Assembly: GCA_902809935.1 (NCBI GenBank)
Contig: LR778134.1
Span: 1,116,001 to 1,180,000, forward strand
Source: Ruminococcaceae bacterium BL-4
Lineage (GTDB): Bacteria > Bacillota > Clostridia > Oscillospirales > Acutalibacteraceae
DNA length: 64,000 nucleotides
Direction: 5' to 3'
In this document: piece by piece, positions 8,522 to 21,283 of the stretch
Numbering within the stretch: position 1 is the stretch's first letter
Layout of the letters: each line of letters opens with the position of its first letter
Made by a program: the position numbers and the translations under genes
Notes under the pieces: model-generated
The model's database searches: none
What the model was told of the DNA's origin: nothing
The model's input: only the letters and a program-made list of their open reading frames with translations

Positions 8522-8536
8522 AAAATTAAACAACGA
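8522..8536 (+). repeat. Left arm of the 16S processing stalk
   Basis: AAAATTAAACAACGA here is perfectly complementary to 10289-10303 downstream of 16S, and weaker pairing extends on both sides (about 8514-8544 with 10281-10310). Such inverted repeats bracket pre-16S RNA and form the duplex cut by RNase III. Confidence 0.8.
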
Positions 8537-8695
8537 AAAGAGACAAAGGGACCCGTAAAGATTCCGAGAGGGATTGGAACGGAACGAGAAGAAAAACTCG
8601 TAAAAAACGGACAAGAAGAAAACACGCAAGTGTTTTGAAATGAGCTATAAGAAAGCTCTGAAATAGATTAGAGCGCGTAAGCGTTTTGATAAAAT

Positions 8696-10226
<1,531 letters not shown>

Positions 10227-10288
10227 TGGAGAACAGTTAAATGGAAGCATTTAACGACATTCCAAGGTCAGGTTTCCTGAGTCTCTAA

Positions 10289-10303
10289 TCGTTGTTTAAT
10301 TTT
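10289..10303 (+). repeat. Right arm of the 16S processing stalk
   Basis: TCGTTGTTTAATTTT is the exact complement of 8522-8536, so the whole 16S gene sits in the loop of one large stem. It lies between 16S and tRNA-Ala. Confidence 0.8.
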
Positions 10304-10357
10304 GAAGGCCTTGCAAAAGGACTTCAGTTAGGTGGAAGGGTAACAGCCACCAGTTAT

Positions 10358-10433
10358 GGGGGTATAGCTCAGCTGGGAGAGCGCCTGCTTTGCAAGCAGG
10401 AGGTCAACGGTTCGATCCCGTTTATCTCCACCA
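10358..10433 (+). tRNA. tRNA-Ala (anticodon TGC)
   Basis: The acceptor GGGGGTA pairs with TATCTCC, the anticodon stem encloses TTTGCAA with anticodon TGC, the T loop is GGTTCGATCCC, and CCA is encoded. It lies in the 16S-23S spacer. Confidence 0.95.
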
Positions 10434-10497
10434 AGGCTCCAAAAGGGAGTCGAAATAAAAAGATGGGCAGACGGTGAGAGCCGGAAGCCGGAAACAT

Positions 10498-10574
<77 letters not shown>

Positions 10575-10591
10575 GCACCGAAAGGTGCAAG

Positions 10592-10624
10592 TTGTACATT
10601 GAAAACTGAATAAAGAAGTAGAAG
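10592..10624 (+). repeat. Left arm of the 23S processing stalk
   Basis: TTGTACATTGAAAACTGAAT and the following AAAG...AAGTAGAAG are complementary to 13601-13635 downstream of 23S, with a small bulge and one G-U pair. It is the expected RNase III processing duplex of pre-23S RNA. Confidence 0.8.
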
Positions 10625-10739
10625 CAGATATTGAACGCAACAATGAGTAAAATCATTGTTAGAAATTATTATCAAATCTACAATTTCATTAAGCGGTGAT
10701 GAGAAATCATCACCTGCTGAGAACCAAAGAAGAACACAT

Positions 10740-13571
<2,832 letters not shown>

Positions 13572-13600
13572 TAACCTTCTTTGGTTCGCGCTCTTTCTCT

Positions 13601-13635
13601 CTTCTACTTACCTTTATTCAGTTTTCAGTGTACAA
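13601..13635 (+). repeat. Right arm of the 23S processing stalk
   Basis: CTTCTACTTACCTTTATTCA followed by GTTTTCAGTGTACAA is complementary to 10592-10624. It lies before tRNA-Lys, so the tRNA is outside the stalk. Confidence 0.8.
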
Positions 13636-13651
13636 AATGTGCATGTTTTAT

Positions 13652-13727
13652 GCACCATTAGCTCAGTTGGTAGAGCACCTGACTCTTAATCAGGGTGTCC
13701 CGGGTTCGAGTCCCTGATGGTGCACCA
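13652..13727 (+). tRNA. tRNA-Lys (anticodon CTT)
   Basis: The acceptor GCACCAT pairs with ATGGTGC, the anticodon loop CTCTTAA gives anticodon CTT, the T arm is GGGTTCGAGTCCC, and CCA is encoded. It takes the position where a 5S gene would normally be found and is followed by a terminator, so it closes the rRNA transcript. Confidence 0.95.
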
Positions 13728-13735
13728 AACTACTT

Positions 13736-13772
13736 CCGGGCTGCCAGCTTGGCTGCCCGGTTTTTCTTTTTT
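13736..13772 (+). terminator. Terminator of the rRNA operon
   Basis: CCGGGCTGCC (13736-13745) pairs with GGCTGCCCGG (13751-13760) with one mismatch, followed by a run of T residues to 13772. Confidence 0.88.
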
Positions 13773-13788
13773 AAGGTTAATATTTATA

Positions 13789-13824
13789 GTCCCTGTTGAT
13801 TTTAAATCAGCAGGGACTTTTTTT
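13789..13824. terminator. Second hairpin terminator, between rRNA operon and LysR gene
   Basis: GTCCCTGTTGAT (13789-13800) pairs with ATCAGCAGGGAC (13806-13817), then seven T residues. It backs up the rRNA terminator and, read on the minus strand, could also serve the LysR gene that ends at 13876. Confidence 0.75.
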
Positions 13825-13875
13825 AAGCTCACTCGCTTTTTACGGGTGGGCTTGATTTTATATGCTTCCTAAACG

Positions 13876-14832
13876 TTAAACGGTCCGATTCATATGAATC
13901 TGTTCAATTTCAGAAAAATATTGGAACAGAAGCTCTAGAAAATATTTTGAGGGATGTGACAAGTACCGCTCTTTATGTCGAATGAGAGATAAGTGTTGGT
14001 TTAATGGTTCGTTTTGACAGTAAACTGGGAAAATATTAATGTCTTCCGGAATGTCTTTTCGCTGATTCACAAGGCACATTTGCGAAGCAAAGCAAGCAGC
14101 CAGTTTTTTAAAGCAGATAATCGAGCTGATCTGCGTATAAGAACTCGTCATATATACTTTTGGGATTATACCGCCGTTATCAAAGCATTCTTTAATTTTA
14201 CGCCCCATTCGGTTTGAAAGAATGCAGAATGGCAGCTTGGAAAAATCGTTGATATTGGCTCCATGAAGCGCCGCCGCTTTCAGTGACTCTGCCTCTTCGT
14301 GATAATACTGCTGTAAAAGAGAATCAGCTACGCAGAGGTAGATCTGATCAGTCATTAAATCCCAATTGAGCAGTTTGGAATTTTCTCCTTCCGATAAGAC
14401 AATCGCAAAATCCAACTCTCCGTCAAGGACCATGGGCTCGAGTTTTGAGGAAATTGTATCCGTAATCCGAATTTCCACGTTTGGATATCTTGCTGAAAAT
14501 TTTGGAAGAATATTTGGTAAACACGCATTCATTCGCAATGTACTGGCGCCAAAACGCAGAACACCACGCTCTTCTTTCTTGATATCTGAAAGAATATCTT
14601 TTAAATTTGTTTGCTCTTTATTGACGACATTCGCAAAAGCCAACACAAATTCACCCGCACAGGTGAGCGTAAGTTTTGGCTTGCGGTCAAATAATTTTAC
14701 GCCATAAAAATCTTCTAGACGCTGAATGTGATTGCTCAGAGTTTGCTGAGAGATAAACAGCCGGTTTGCGGTATGCGTCATATTAAGATCCTTTGTTAAC
14801 TCTGAAAAATAATAAAGACTTAGAAGATCCAT
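13876..14832 (-). CDS. LysR family transcriptional regulator
   Basis: The 318-aa protein has the N-terminal winged helix-turn-helix of LysR regulators (residues 1-60, with FSELTKDLNMTHTANRL then FISQQTLSNHIQRLE as recognition part) and a periplasmic-binding-like effector domain (residues 90-300). I choose ATG 14832 (MDLLSLYYF) because GGAGG is 8 nt upstream; an in-frame GTG at 14847 overlaps that site. It is divergent from the dehydrogenase-RraA-SLC13 cluster with a 139-bp spacer, the usual arrangement of a LysR activator and its target operon. The inducer is presumably a substrate or intermediate of that pathway (inference). Confidence 0.9.
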   Translation of the reverse strand: MDLLSLYYFSELTKDLNMTHTANRLFISQQTLSNHIQRLEDFYGVKLFDRKPKLTLTCAGEFVLAFANVVNKEQTNLKDILSDIKKEERGVLRFGASTLRMNACLPNILPKFSARYPNVEIRITDTISSKLEPMVLDGELDFAIVLSEGENSKLLNWDLMTDQIYLCVADSLLQQYYHEEAESLKAAALHGANINDFSKLPFCILSNRMGRKIKECFDNGGIIPKVYMTSSYTQISSIICFKKLAACFASQMCLVNQRKDIPEDINIFPVYCQNEPLNQHLSLIRHKERYLSHPSKYFLELLFQYFSEIEQIHMNRTV

Positions 14833-14971
14833 ATTGATTTCCTCCACAAAAATTATTTGTGAAATTTTAAAAAATATCCTGTTTGATTTGTACTAGCTCT
14901 TATATTAACATGTAACTGTCAGATATGCAAGTCGCGCGGCTATTGACAAAATTCCTATTTGGAGGGTTTCT

Positions 14972-15847
14972 ATGAAGATCGGTTTTATTGGCTATGGAGA
15001 GGCTGCTTATAATATCTCTTTTGGATTAAGCAAAGAAGGACTAAAAGGGATTAGGGCAACCGATGCTATGATGAATGACAGTGTTATGGGAAAACAGGTG
15101 CATACGCGTGCAGAAGCAGCAGGAGTTACGTTAGTGTCTTCCAACAAAGAAATCGCACAGTGGGCAGACCTGATTTTTGCAGCTGTTCCTTCTTCTTTTA
15201 CAATGGATGTATGTAAAGACGTCGAAAGCGTCCTTCGTCCGGGTCAGCTTTATGTGGATGTGAGTGCTTCGACTCCTTCCATAAAGCAGGCAATCTGGGA
15301 ACAGGTCAAAAACACAGGTGTTCTTTTTGTGGATGCCGCAATGTTGGGCTCTTTGCCAAAAGATCAGCATCGGGTTCCGATTACTGCCAGCGGAAATGGG
15401 GCAGAAGAATTTAAAAAATTGATGACGCCTTATGGCATGAAAATTACATTGGCCGGAGAGAAGGCCGGGGCGGCATCTGCCATCAAACTGGTGCGCAGTA
15501 TTTACATGAAGGGAATTGCAGGATTAATGATTGAGATGCTTCAGGCAGCTGATGCCTATGGAGTATCCGAAGAAGTAATCGCTTCAATCTCAAAATCTAT
15601 GGATGGAATTCCATTTACAAGCCATCTTGACCGTCTTGTTACTGGCTCAGCTCTTCATTGCACCCGGCGTGCCGCGGAATTAAAGGGATCTATTGCCATG
15701 TTGGGTGAAGCAAATCTCAGTTCCGATATGACAAAAGCCACGAAACAACGTTTGCAGGATCTCGAGGAATATGAATTTGCAAAGCGCTATGTGGACAAGA
15801 AACCTTCCGGGTGGAAAGAAATTATTGAAACAATCCGTGTGAAATAA
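14972..15847 (+). CDS. NAD(P)-dependent beta-hydroxyacid-type dehydrogenase with DUF1932 domain
   Basis: The 291-aa protein starts with a Rossmann motif (GFIGYGEAA, residues 4-12) and has a helical C-terminal domain (residues 165-290) of the DUF1932 type, related to 6-phosphogluconate and 3-hydroxyisobutyrate dehydrogenases. The lysine expected for catalysis in this superfamily is present in SAIKLVRS near residue 173. It would oxidise a hydroxyacid or reduce a keto acid. TTTGGAGGG sets the start. It is the first gene of the LysR-linked cluster and is 17 bp from the RraA gene. The actual substrate is not readable; the family is annotated with many names. Confidence 0.82.
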   Translation: MKIGFIGYGEAAYNISFGLSKEGLKGIRATDAMMNDSVMGKQVHTRAEAAGVTLVSSNKEIAQWADLIFAAVPSSFTMDVCKDVESVLRPGQLYVDVSASTPSIKQAIWEQVKNTGVLFVDAAMLGSLPKDQHRVPITASGNGAEEFKKLMTPYGMKITLAGEKAGAASAIKLVRSIYMKGIAGLMIEMLQAADAYGVSEEVIASISKSMDGIPFTSHLDRLVTGSALHCTRRAAELKGSIAMLGEANLSSDMTKATKQRLQDLEEYEFAKRYVDKKPSGWKEIIETIRVK

Positions 15848-15864
15848 TAGGGAGGAGCTTAAAA

Positions 15865-16566
15865 ATGCCTGTTGGAAAAAGAATTTATCTGAAACGTGAG
15901 ATGCCCGATCCTGAAATTATGAATCAGTTTAAATCAGTTCCGGCCTCTAATACAGCAGATGTGATGGGGCGCAGCTGTGCCATGAATCCGCGTATCAAGC
16001 TGGTAAGCAAACCAAAAGCACAAATGATGGTGGGACCTGCTTATACGGTTAAATGCCGTGCAGGTGATAACCTTACCCTTCACGCTGCCCTGAATTTCTG
16101 TAACGAAGGGGATGTGCTGGTAGTATCAAATGAAGAGGATTCCACCCGTGCATTGATGGGCGAAGTCATGATGGCTTATTTGAAGGAAACAAAAAAGGTT
16201 GCCGGAATTGTACTCGATGGCCCTATTCGCGATATTGATGAAATTGGACATTGGGATTTTCCTGTTTATTGTACCGGTACTACCCCAGGGGGCCCTTATA
16301 AAGAGGGACCGGGTGAAATCAATGTTCCTATTTCCTGTGGTGAAATCAGCGTAAACCCCGGAGATATTATTCTTGCTGATCCGGATGGTGTGATCGTCAT
16401 TCCGAGAAAAGATGCAGCAGTTGTCCTGAAAGATGCACAAAAGTTTCAGGAAGCTGACGAAAAGAAACTGGCTGCCGCGAAAAATGGTACTGCTAACCGT
16501 GCCTGGGTGGAAAAGAGTCTTGAAGAAAAAGGCTTTGATATTATCGATGAGATCTATCGTCCCTGA
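15865..16566 (+). CDS. RraA family protein, probable class II aldolase/decarboxylase of keto acids
   Basis: The 233-aa protein is an RraA-like fold. It has Arg122-Asp123-x2-Glu126 (GPIRDIDEIG), the R-D-x2-E/D signature that separates divalent-metal HMG/CHA aldolases and oxaloacetate decarboxylases from true RraA ribonuclease regulators, and Gly99-Glu100 upstream of it. Known members cleave 4-hydroxy-4-methyl-2-oxoglutarate to pyruvate, or decarboxylate oxaloacetate. Coupling with a dehydrogenase and dicarboxylate-type permeases supports a catabolic role here rather than RNA metabolism. A GGGAGGAG site precedes the ATG. The precise substrate is unknown. Confidence 0.83.
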   Translation: MPVGKRIYLKREMPDPEIMNQFKSVPASNTADVMGRSCAMNPRIKLVSKPKAQMMVGPAYTVKCRAGDNLTLHAALNFCNEGDVLVVSNEEDSTRALMGEVMMAYLKETKKVAGIVLDGPIRDIDEIGHWDFPVYCTGTTPGGPYKEGPGEINVPISCGEISVNPGDIILADPDGVIVIPRKDAAVVLKDAQKFQEADEKKLAAAKNGTANRAWVEKSLEEKGFDIIDEIYRP

Positions 16567-16610
16567 AGTCTTTTAGTTTAAAGTTTTTGATATTGGAAGA
16601 AAAATGATAA
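16564..16610 (+). repeat. Direct repeat copy 1, flanking the first SLC13-hydrolase module
   Basis: The stretch TGAAGTCTTTTAG...TTTTTGATATTGGAAGAAAA resembles 19087-19143, where TGAAGATTTTTAG...TTTTGATATTAGAAAAAA is followed by another TTTGATATTGGAATAAAA. The two copies bracket exactly one permease and one hydrolase gene. Confidence 0.65.
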
Positions 16611-16625
16611 AAAGGGGAAAAAACT

Positions 16626-17897
16626 ATGAGCCCTTCCACATTGACGATTATTATACTGATTTGTGCGGTCGTCTCTTTCCTATTAGAAAAAATTCCGGTA
16701 AATATGACGATTATGCTTACCATGGCGGTACTCGTTTTTACCGGACTGGTTACCCCAAAAGAGGCTATTGCTGGATTTTCTAGTACTACCATTTTGATGC
16801 TTATTGGTGTCGTAATTGTAGGAAGTGCATTGTTTGAAACGGGCGTTTGCGATAAAATCGCCGCAGTCGTGACTCGATATGCTAAAAGCGAGCGCCAAAT
16901 GATTATGGCCATCTTGGTTTTATCCAGCATAATGTCTTCAGGTTTAAGCAACTCGGGGACTGTGGCTGTATTTATTCCTATAATCATGGGAATTTGCGCC
17001 TCTACTGGATTTAGCCACTCTAAATTGTTAATGTCCGCTTTTCTGGGGTCCATGTGTGGAGGTCGTTTGACCTTAGTAGGTGACGCTGCTATTAATATGC
17101 TTATTGGTGACCAGATTAAAGCATTAGGATATCCCTTTGGTTTCTTTGAAATTAGCAAAATCGGTCTGCCGCTGACACTTATTATGCTAGTGTACATGTA
17201 TTTTATTGGGTATAAATTTTTGCCCGATATTAAGATGAGCGGAATAGATGATACTCTATTCAGTTCTACCAAACCCAAGACCGCACCTCGTTGGAAGCAG
17301 ATTGTCTCTGTGGTGGTTCTACTAGTTGTCTTTGTGGGGATGATCTTTGAAAACCAAACCGGAATTCCCTCTTATTATGTTGCTATCATCGGTGCTGTGG
17401 CTGATGTATTACTGGGCATCTTTACAGAGAAGCAGGCCTACCAATTAGTTAGCATTAAAACCGTGATTCTATTAGGCGGTATGACCCCTTTGGCTACCGC
17501 TCTAAATAAAACCGGTGCGGCTAAGCAGATCGCCGATTTGCTCATTAAAATTATCGGCGGTTCCACTAATGTATACTTTATTACGATTGTTATTTTCTTG
17601 CTCACTATGGTGATGACCCAGTTTATGTCCAACGTAGTTACCGTTACTCTGCTTATGCCTATTGTCATTGCCATTGCGAATACAATTGGCGTTAATCCTT
17701 TCGCTATGATTATGGTACTGTGTATTGCCTCCACAATGTCGATTCTTACACCAATCGCTTGTCCGCCAGCTAACCTCATTTATTCCTATGGCGGTTATAA
17801 ATTCAACGACTATTTCAAGAGCAACATTGGATTGGCACTGATATTCTTGGTAGCTTGCGTGGCCATCATTCCTCTCATATGGCCTTTATATGCTTGA
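16626..17897 (+). CDS. SLC13/DASS family permease (first of two in the cluster)
   Basis: The 423-aa protein has about 11 hydrophobic segments and the two-repeat layout of the ion transporter superfamily: Ser/Asn-rich hairpin GLSNSGTVAVFIP near residue 100 and a matching hairpin MTQFMSNVVTVTLLMP near 340. SLC13 members take up di- and tricarboxylates or sulfate, usually with sodium. It resembles the second permease at 19162 in architecture but has diverged strongly (for example GFSSTTI versus GYNSTTI at equivalent positions). The stop overlaps an upstream ATG of the next gene. Substrate is inferred only as an organic anion used by this cluster. Confidence 0.85.
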   Translation: MSPSTLTIIILICAVVSFLLEKIPVNMTIMLTMAVLVFTGLVTPKEAIAGFSSTTILMLIGVVIVGSALFETGVCDKIAAVVTRYAKSERQMIMAILVLSSIMSSGLSNSGTVAVFIPIIMGICASTGFSHSKLLMSAFLGSMCGGRLTLVGDAAINMLIGDQIKALGYPFGFFEISKIGLPLTLIMLVYMYFIGYKFLPDIKMSGIDDTLFSSTKPKTAPRWKQIVSVVVLLVVFVGMIFENQTGIPSYYVAIIGAVADVLLGIFTEKQAYQLVSIKTVILLGGMTPLATALNKTGAAKQIADLLIKIIGGSTNVYFITIVIFLLTMVMTQFMSNVVTVTLLMPIVIAIANTIGVNPFAMIMVLCIASTMSILTPIACPPANLIYSYGGYKFNDYFKSNIGLALIFLVACVAIIPLIWPLYA

Positions 17898-17913
17898 TTG
17901 GGGCGATTGTTTA

Positions 17914-19056
17914 ATGGATTTGTTGATTTGCAACGTGAAGCTGCTTGATGTAAATACTGGGTTGGAGCATACCGCAGATGTTGCGGTCAACACCGGACGT
18001 ATTGCTCAAGTATTTTCCGCTGGCAATGGTAATCGTGACGGGGCCCGAAGTCTTATAGATGCTCATGGCGACTATTTGTTCCCTGGCTTTATTGATTTTC
18101 ATACGCACCTTTTTGCCCACGGCAGCACTTTTGGGATGGATGCGGATCGTTTGCTCACTGCTGGCGTGACCTTTGCTGTAGATATGGGAACCTCCGGATG
18201 GGTGAATTATCCAGCTCTTTACAACTGCGATTTAGCCACTAAAATAATTGGGCACCGTGCCTATTTGAATTTATCCCCTGTAGGTCAGCCTGGGAAAGGT
18301 ATCAATGAACCCTTAGGTCGAGAGATAATTGATGCGGGAAAAATGGAAGAACTGATAGCACGTTATCCCGGGCAGATTGCGGGAATAAAGGTGCGCATTA
18401 GCCGATCCATTGTAGGAAAACTTGGACTGGAGCCTCTACGATTGGGAATTAAAATCGGTGAACGTTTGGGCTTACCTGTATGTGTTCATACGACTGACCC
18501 ACCCGCAAGCGCCAGTGACGTGGCAGATTTATTGCGTCCAGGTGACATTTATAGCCACATGTACCATGGCAAGGGAAACACAATCCTCGATGCCAAAGGA
18601 AAGGTGCAGGAGAGAGTGCGTCTGGCCCAGCAAAGAGGCATTATAATGGAGCTGGGAAACGGACGGGTAAATTTCAATTTCCCTGTAGCTGAACAGGCAG
18701 TCGCTTGTGGATTTTGGCCCGATATTTTGAGTAGTGATTCTACTCAAGCTACTTTTCACCGGGAGAAGGCCATGTGGGACCTGCCTACCGTTATGTCAAA
18801 GTTTTTGTATTTAGGTATGCCACTAGAGAAAGTGCTTCGCGCGGTAACGGAGACTCCGGCTGCTTGCCTAGGGTTGGCAGACCGTATTGGCAAGGTACAG
18901 GAAGGCTATGATGCTGACCTTGTATTGTGTCATTTCAAACGTGAACCGGTGGAGTTTTTAGACAGTGATGGAAACTTCCGCACAGGAGAATGGAAGATTA
19001 TTCCGAAGGTTACCTTGCTAAAAGGCCAAGTGGTTTATCAGGCGTCATCTCTTTGA
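17914..19056 (+). CDS. Amidohydrolase/deacetylase family metallohydrolase
   Basis: From ATG 17914 the 380-aa enzyme shows a complete binuclear amidohydrolase site: His63 and His65 (HTH), Lys159 as the carboxylated lysine (GIKVRIS), His192 (CVHTTD), His215 (YSHMYHG) and Asp275 (SSDSTQ). This is the dihydroorotase-like subgroup annotated as EF_0837/AHA_3915 or amidohydrolase/deacetylase, some members of which hydrolyse acyl esters or amides of hydroxyacids. ATG 17890 also opens the frame but would add eight unconserved residues. It sits directly after the first SLC13 gene, so the pair probably imports and then hydrolyses one compound (inference). Confidence 0.85.
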   Translation: MDLLICNVKLLDVNTGLEHTADVAVNTGRIAQVFSAGNGNRDGARSLIDAHGDYLFPGFIDFHTHLFAHGSTFGMDADRLLTAGVTFAVDMGTSGWVNYPALYNCDLATKIIGHRAYLNLSPVGQPGKGINEPLGREIIDAGKMEELIARYPGQIAGIKVRISRSIVGKLGLEPLRLGIKIGERLGLPVCVHTTDPPASASDVADLLRPGDIYSHMYHGKGNTILDAKGKVQERVRLAQQRGIIMELGNGRVNFNFPVAEQAVACGFWPDILSSDSTQATFHREKAMWDLPTVMSKFLYLGMPLEKVLRAVTETPAACLGLADRIGKVQEGYDADLVLCHFKREPVEFLDSDGNFRTGEWKIIPKVTLLKGQVVYQASSL

Positions 19057-19086
19057 GGTCTGTTTTCATCGATATATTGTCTAGTG

Positions 19087-19143
19087 GTGAAGATTTTTAG
19101 TGAAAGCTTTTGATATTAGAAAAAATTTGATATTGGAATAAAA
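19087..19143 (+). repeat. Direct repeat copy 2, with an internal tandem TTTGATATT(G/A)GAA
   Basis: TTTTGATATTAGAA at 19108-19121 and TTTGATATTGGAA at 19127-19139 repeat the sequence found before the first SLC13 gene (16587-16599). Together with the flanking TGAAG...TTTTTAG similarity it covers about 45 bp. It lies in the 105-bp gap between the metallohydrolase and the second SLC13 gene. Confidence 0.65.
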
Positions 19144-19161
19144 TAAAAGGAGTGGGTTGTA

Positions 19162-20415
19162 ATGAGTCAACCGATAATTGCCTTGATTATTTTGGCAATT
19201 ACGATTGTCCTGTTTATATGGGAACCAGTTCCCATTGTTGTTACTGCTATCGGCGCTTCTATTGCTTTTGCTTATACTGGAATTATCAAAGTTAGTGACA
19301 TTTTTACCGGTTATAATAGTACCACTATTATTTTGCTGGCTGGCATGATGGTTTTGGGATCTTCCCTTTTTCATACCGGCATTACAGATGTAATTGGGGA
19401 AAAGATGGTTAAAATTACCGGAAAAAATGAACGAAATATTATTCTTGCAACTTTAATTGTTTCTTTCCTTATTAGTGGGGTCTGCAGCAATATTGGGGTT
19501 ATGGTTGCTATGGCTCCGCTGGTTACAGCAATGTGTATTTCCGCAGGAGTCGGTCCTTCAAGATCCTTATTAGCACTGCTTTTTGGTGCACAGTTCGGTG
19601 GTTTCCTTACACTCGTGGGCGTAGGATCGAATGCTTCTGCTGCGAGTGTTATGAGTGAAATGGGCTATAAGCCTTTTGGATTTTTTACAATTACACCGTT
19701 CGGCATCGGTGTTTGTATTTTAGGGACTCTTTACTTTACGTTCATCGGTTCGAAACTGATTCCCGATACCGGCTATATTCCAGAATTTGCCGATACGGAA
19801 AAGAAAACACTTGATAAAAAGAAAGCGATGATCGCCGGCATTACCATGCTGTGTGTGTTGGTCGTAATTGCAATGAACCCTAAAAATGTACCGATGCATG
19901 TTGCAGCTGTTGTGGGTGCTTTAGTGGTTGTCGGAACCAAATGTATGTCGGTTAAAGATGCTATTCACGCAATTGACTGGAACTGCCTCATTTTGGTGGG
20001 ATCTCTTACAGCAATTTCTACTGGTGTACAGAACAGCGGCGCCGGTGACGCAATGGCTAAGATGATTCTGAATATTCTCGGCGATCATCCTAGCACCTTT
20101 ATGATTACTACCGTCATTTTCTTTGCGGCGGCTCTTCTCACACAGGTTATGTCAAATATTCCTACGATTCTTCTGTTTTTGCCGATTGGATTTTCTATTG
20201 CGCAGGCCATCAACGTAAGTCCTTACGCGGTGGCAATGGTCATTACATTGGCTGGTGCAGCTTCGTATGCAACTCCTTTTGCGGCACCGCAGAATATGAT
20301 GACGGTTGGGTGGACACACTATAAATTTTCCGATTTTATTAAGATAGGAATTCCGATGGTATTGATTACTTACCTTGTGGTAGTAATTGCTATTCCGATT
20401 TTTATGCCTTATTAA
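19162..20415 (+). CDS. SLC13/DASS family permease (second of two in the cluster)
   Basis: The 417-aa membrane protein has the same two-repeat plan as the permease at 16626, with helix hairpins at SGVCSNIGVMVAMAP near residue 105 and LLTQVMSNIPTILLFLP near 330. AAAGGAGTGGG precedes the ATG. It is followed 22 bp later by the DUF6282 hydrolase, repeating the permease-then-hydrolase pattern. It probably transports a related organic anion; which permease serves which hydrolase cannot be told from sequence. Confidence 0.85.
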   Translation: MSQPIIALIILAITIVLFIWEPVPIVVTAIGASIAFAYTGIIKVSDIFTGYNSTTIILLAGMMVLGSSLFHTGITDVIGEKMVKITGKNERNIILATLIVSFLISGVCSNIGVMVAMAPLVTAMCISAGVGPSRSLLALLFGAQFGGFLTLVGVGSNASAASVMSEMGYKPFGFFTITPFGIGVCILGTLYFTFIGSKLIPDTGYIPEFADTEKKTLDKKKAMIAGITMLCVLVVIAMNPKNVPMHVAAVVGALVVVGTKCMSVKDAIHAIDWNCLILVGSLTAISTGVQNSGAGDAMAKMILNILGDHPSTFMITTVIFFAAALLTQVMSNIPTILLFLPIGFSIAQAINVSPYAVAMVITLAGAASYATPFAAPQNMMTVGWTHYKFSDFIKIGIPMVLITYLVVVIAIPIFMPY

Positions 20416-20437
20416 ACTGTGAGAGGAAATGCTTTTT

Positions 20438-21283
20438 ATGGATGAGCTTATTAAAGGAATCTATGATTTGCATGTTCATACGGCTCCTGATGTGGTGCCA
20501 AGGAAATGTACAGATCTGGAATTGGCCCAAAGAATGTGCGATTGCGGCATGAAGGGTGGTGCCATAAAATGCCATTTTGGCGATACATCGGCACGCGCGG
20601 CACTTTTAAGACAGCAGTTTCCACAGCTCGAAATCGTTGGTGGGATTGTTCTTAATCGCTATGCGGGCGGTATCAATCCTTATGCAGTGGAACGTGCGGC
20701 TCAGATGGGTGGAAAATTTGTATGGTTCCCGACTTTAGAAGCACTTTCCTATCAAAAATTTCATCATCAAAATGATTCCGAGGCTGACCTTTCTGGATTT
20801 TTATCAATCCTTGATGAAAAAGGAAAGCTTTTGCCTGCAGCCATAGATGTTTTAGATATTGCAGCGCAATATCATATGGTTGTGGCAACGGGCCATATTG
20901 GCGCTCCGGAAGGTATGGCACTGGTACGTGAAGCCGTCACAAAAAAAGTACAGATGGTTTTGACCCATGCGGATAATCCTGCCGATCAGTATACTGTGGA
21001 AGAACAGTGTGAAGCGGTACGGATGGGTGCAATGGTTGAACATAGCTACTTTACTACCTATTATGATCGTACGCCAATCGAAGAGATTGTACGGCAAATT
21101 TATGCCGTCGGCTGCGAAAATGTAATTCTTTCAACGGATTTTGGTCAGCCTAAATCTCCTTATTTTGATGAGGGAATGGAACAGTACGCACGACTGCTCC
21201 TACAGGCGGGCTTAAGCCGAAAAGAACTATTTCAAATGATGGGAGAAAACCCTCGGCGATTGATTTTGCAAAGTTATCTTTAA
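20438..21283 (+). CDS. DUF6282 family metal-dependent hydrolase
   Basis: The 281-aa protein begins YDLHVHTAPDVVPR (His12, His14), has further candidate metal ligands in ATGHIG, LTHADNP and STDFGQP in the second half, and therefore looks like a compact amidohydrolase/PHP-type TIM barrel. It fits the DUF6282 family, whose reaction is not established. I prefer ATG 20438 over ATG 20429 because GAGAGGA is 10 nt upstream of the former but abuts the latter. It ends the LysR-linked cluster and is followed by a terminator at 21333. Confidence 0.8.
   Translation: MDELIKGIYDLHVHTAPDVVPRKCTDLELAQRMCDCGMKGGAIKCHFGDTSARAALLRQQFPQLEIVGGIVLNRYAGGINPYAVERAAQMGGKFVWFPTLEALSYQKFHHQNDSEADLSGFLSILDEKGKLLPAAIDVLDIAAQYHMVVATGHIGAPEGMALVREAVTKKVQMVLTHADNPADQYTVEEQCEAVRMGAMVEHSYFTTYYDRTPIEEIVRQIYAVGCENVILSTDFGQPKSPYFDEGMEQYARLLLQAGLSRKELFQMMGENPRRLILQSYL

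Noticed and set aside
14943-14948. TTGACA before the DUF1932 dehydrogenase as a promoter
   Set aside because: A -10 box at the right spacing would fall on the ribosome binding site and start codon (14961-14974), so it cannot drive this gene.
16626-20415. The two SLC13 permeases as a recent tandem duplication
   Set aside because: They share architecture but differ at most positions, so a recent copy event is excluded; only the short flanking repeats are similar.
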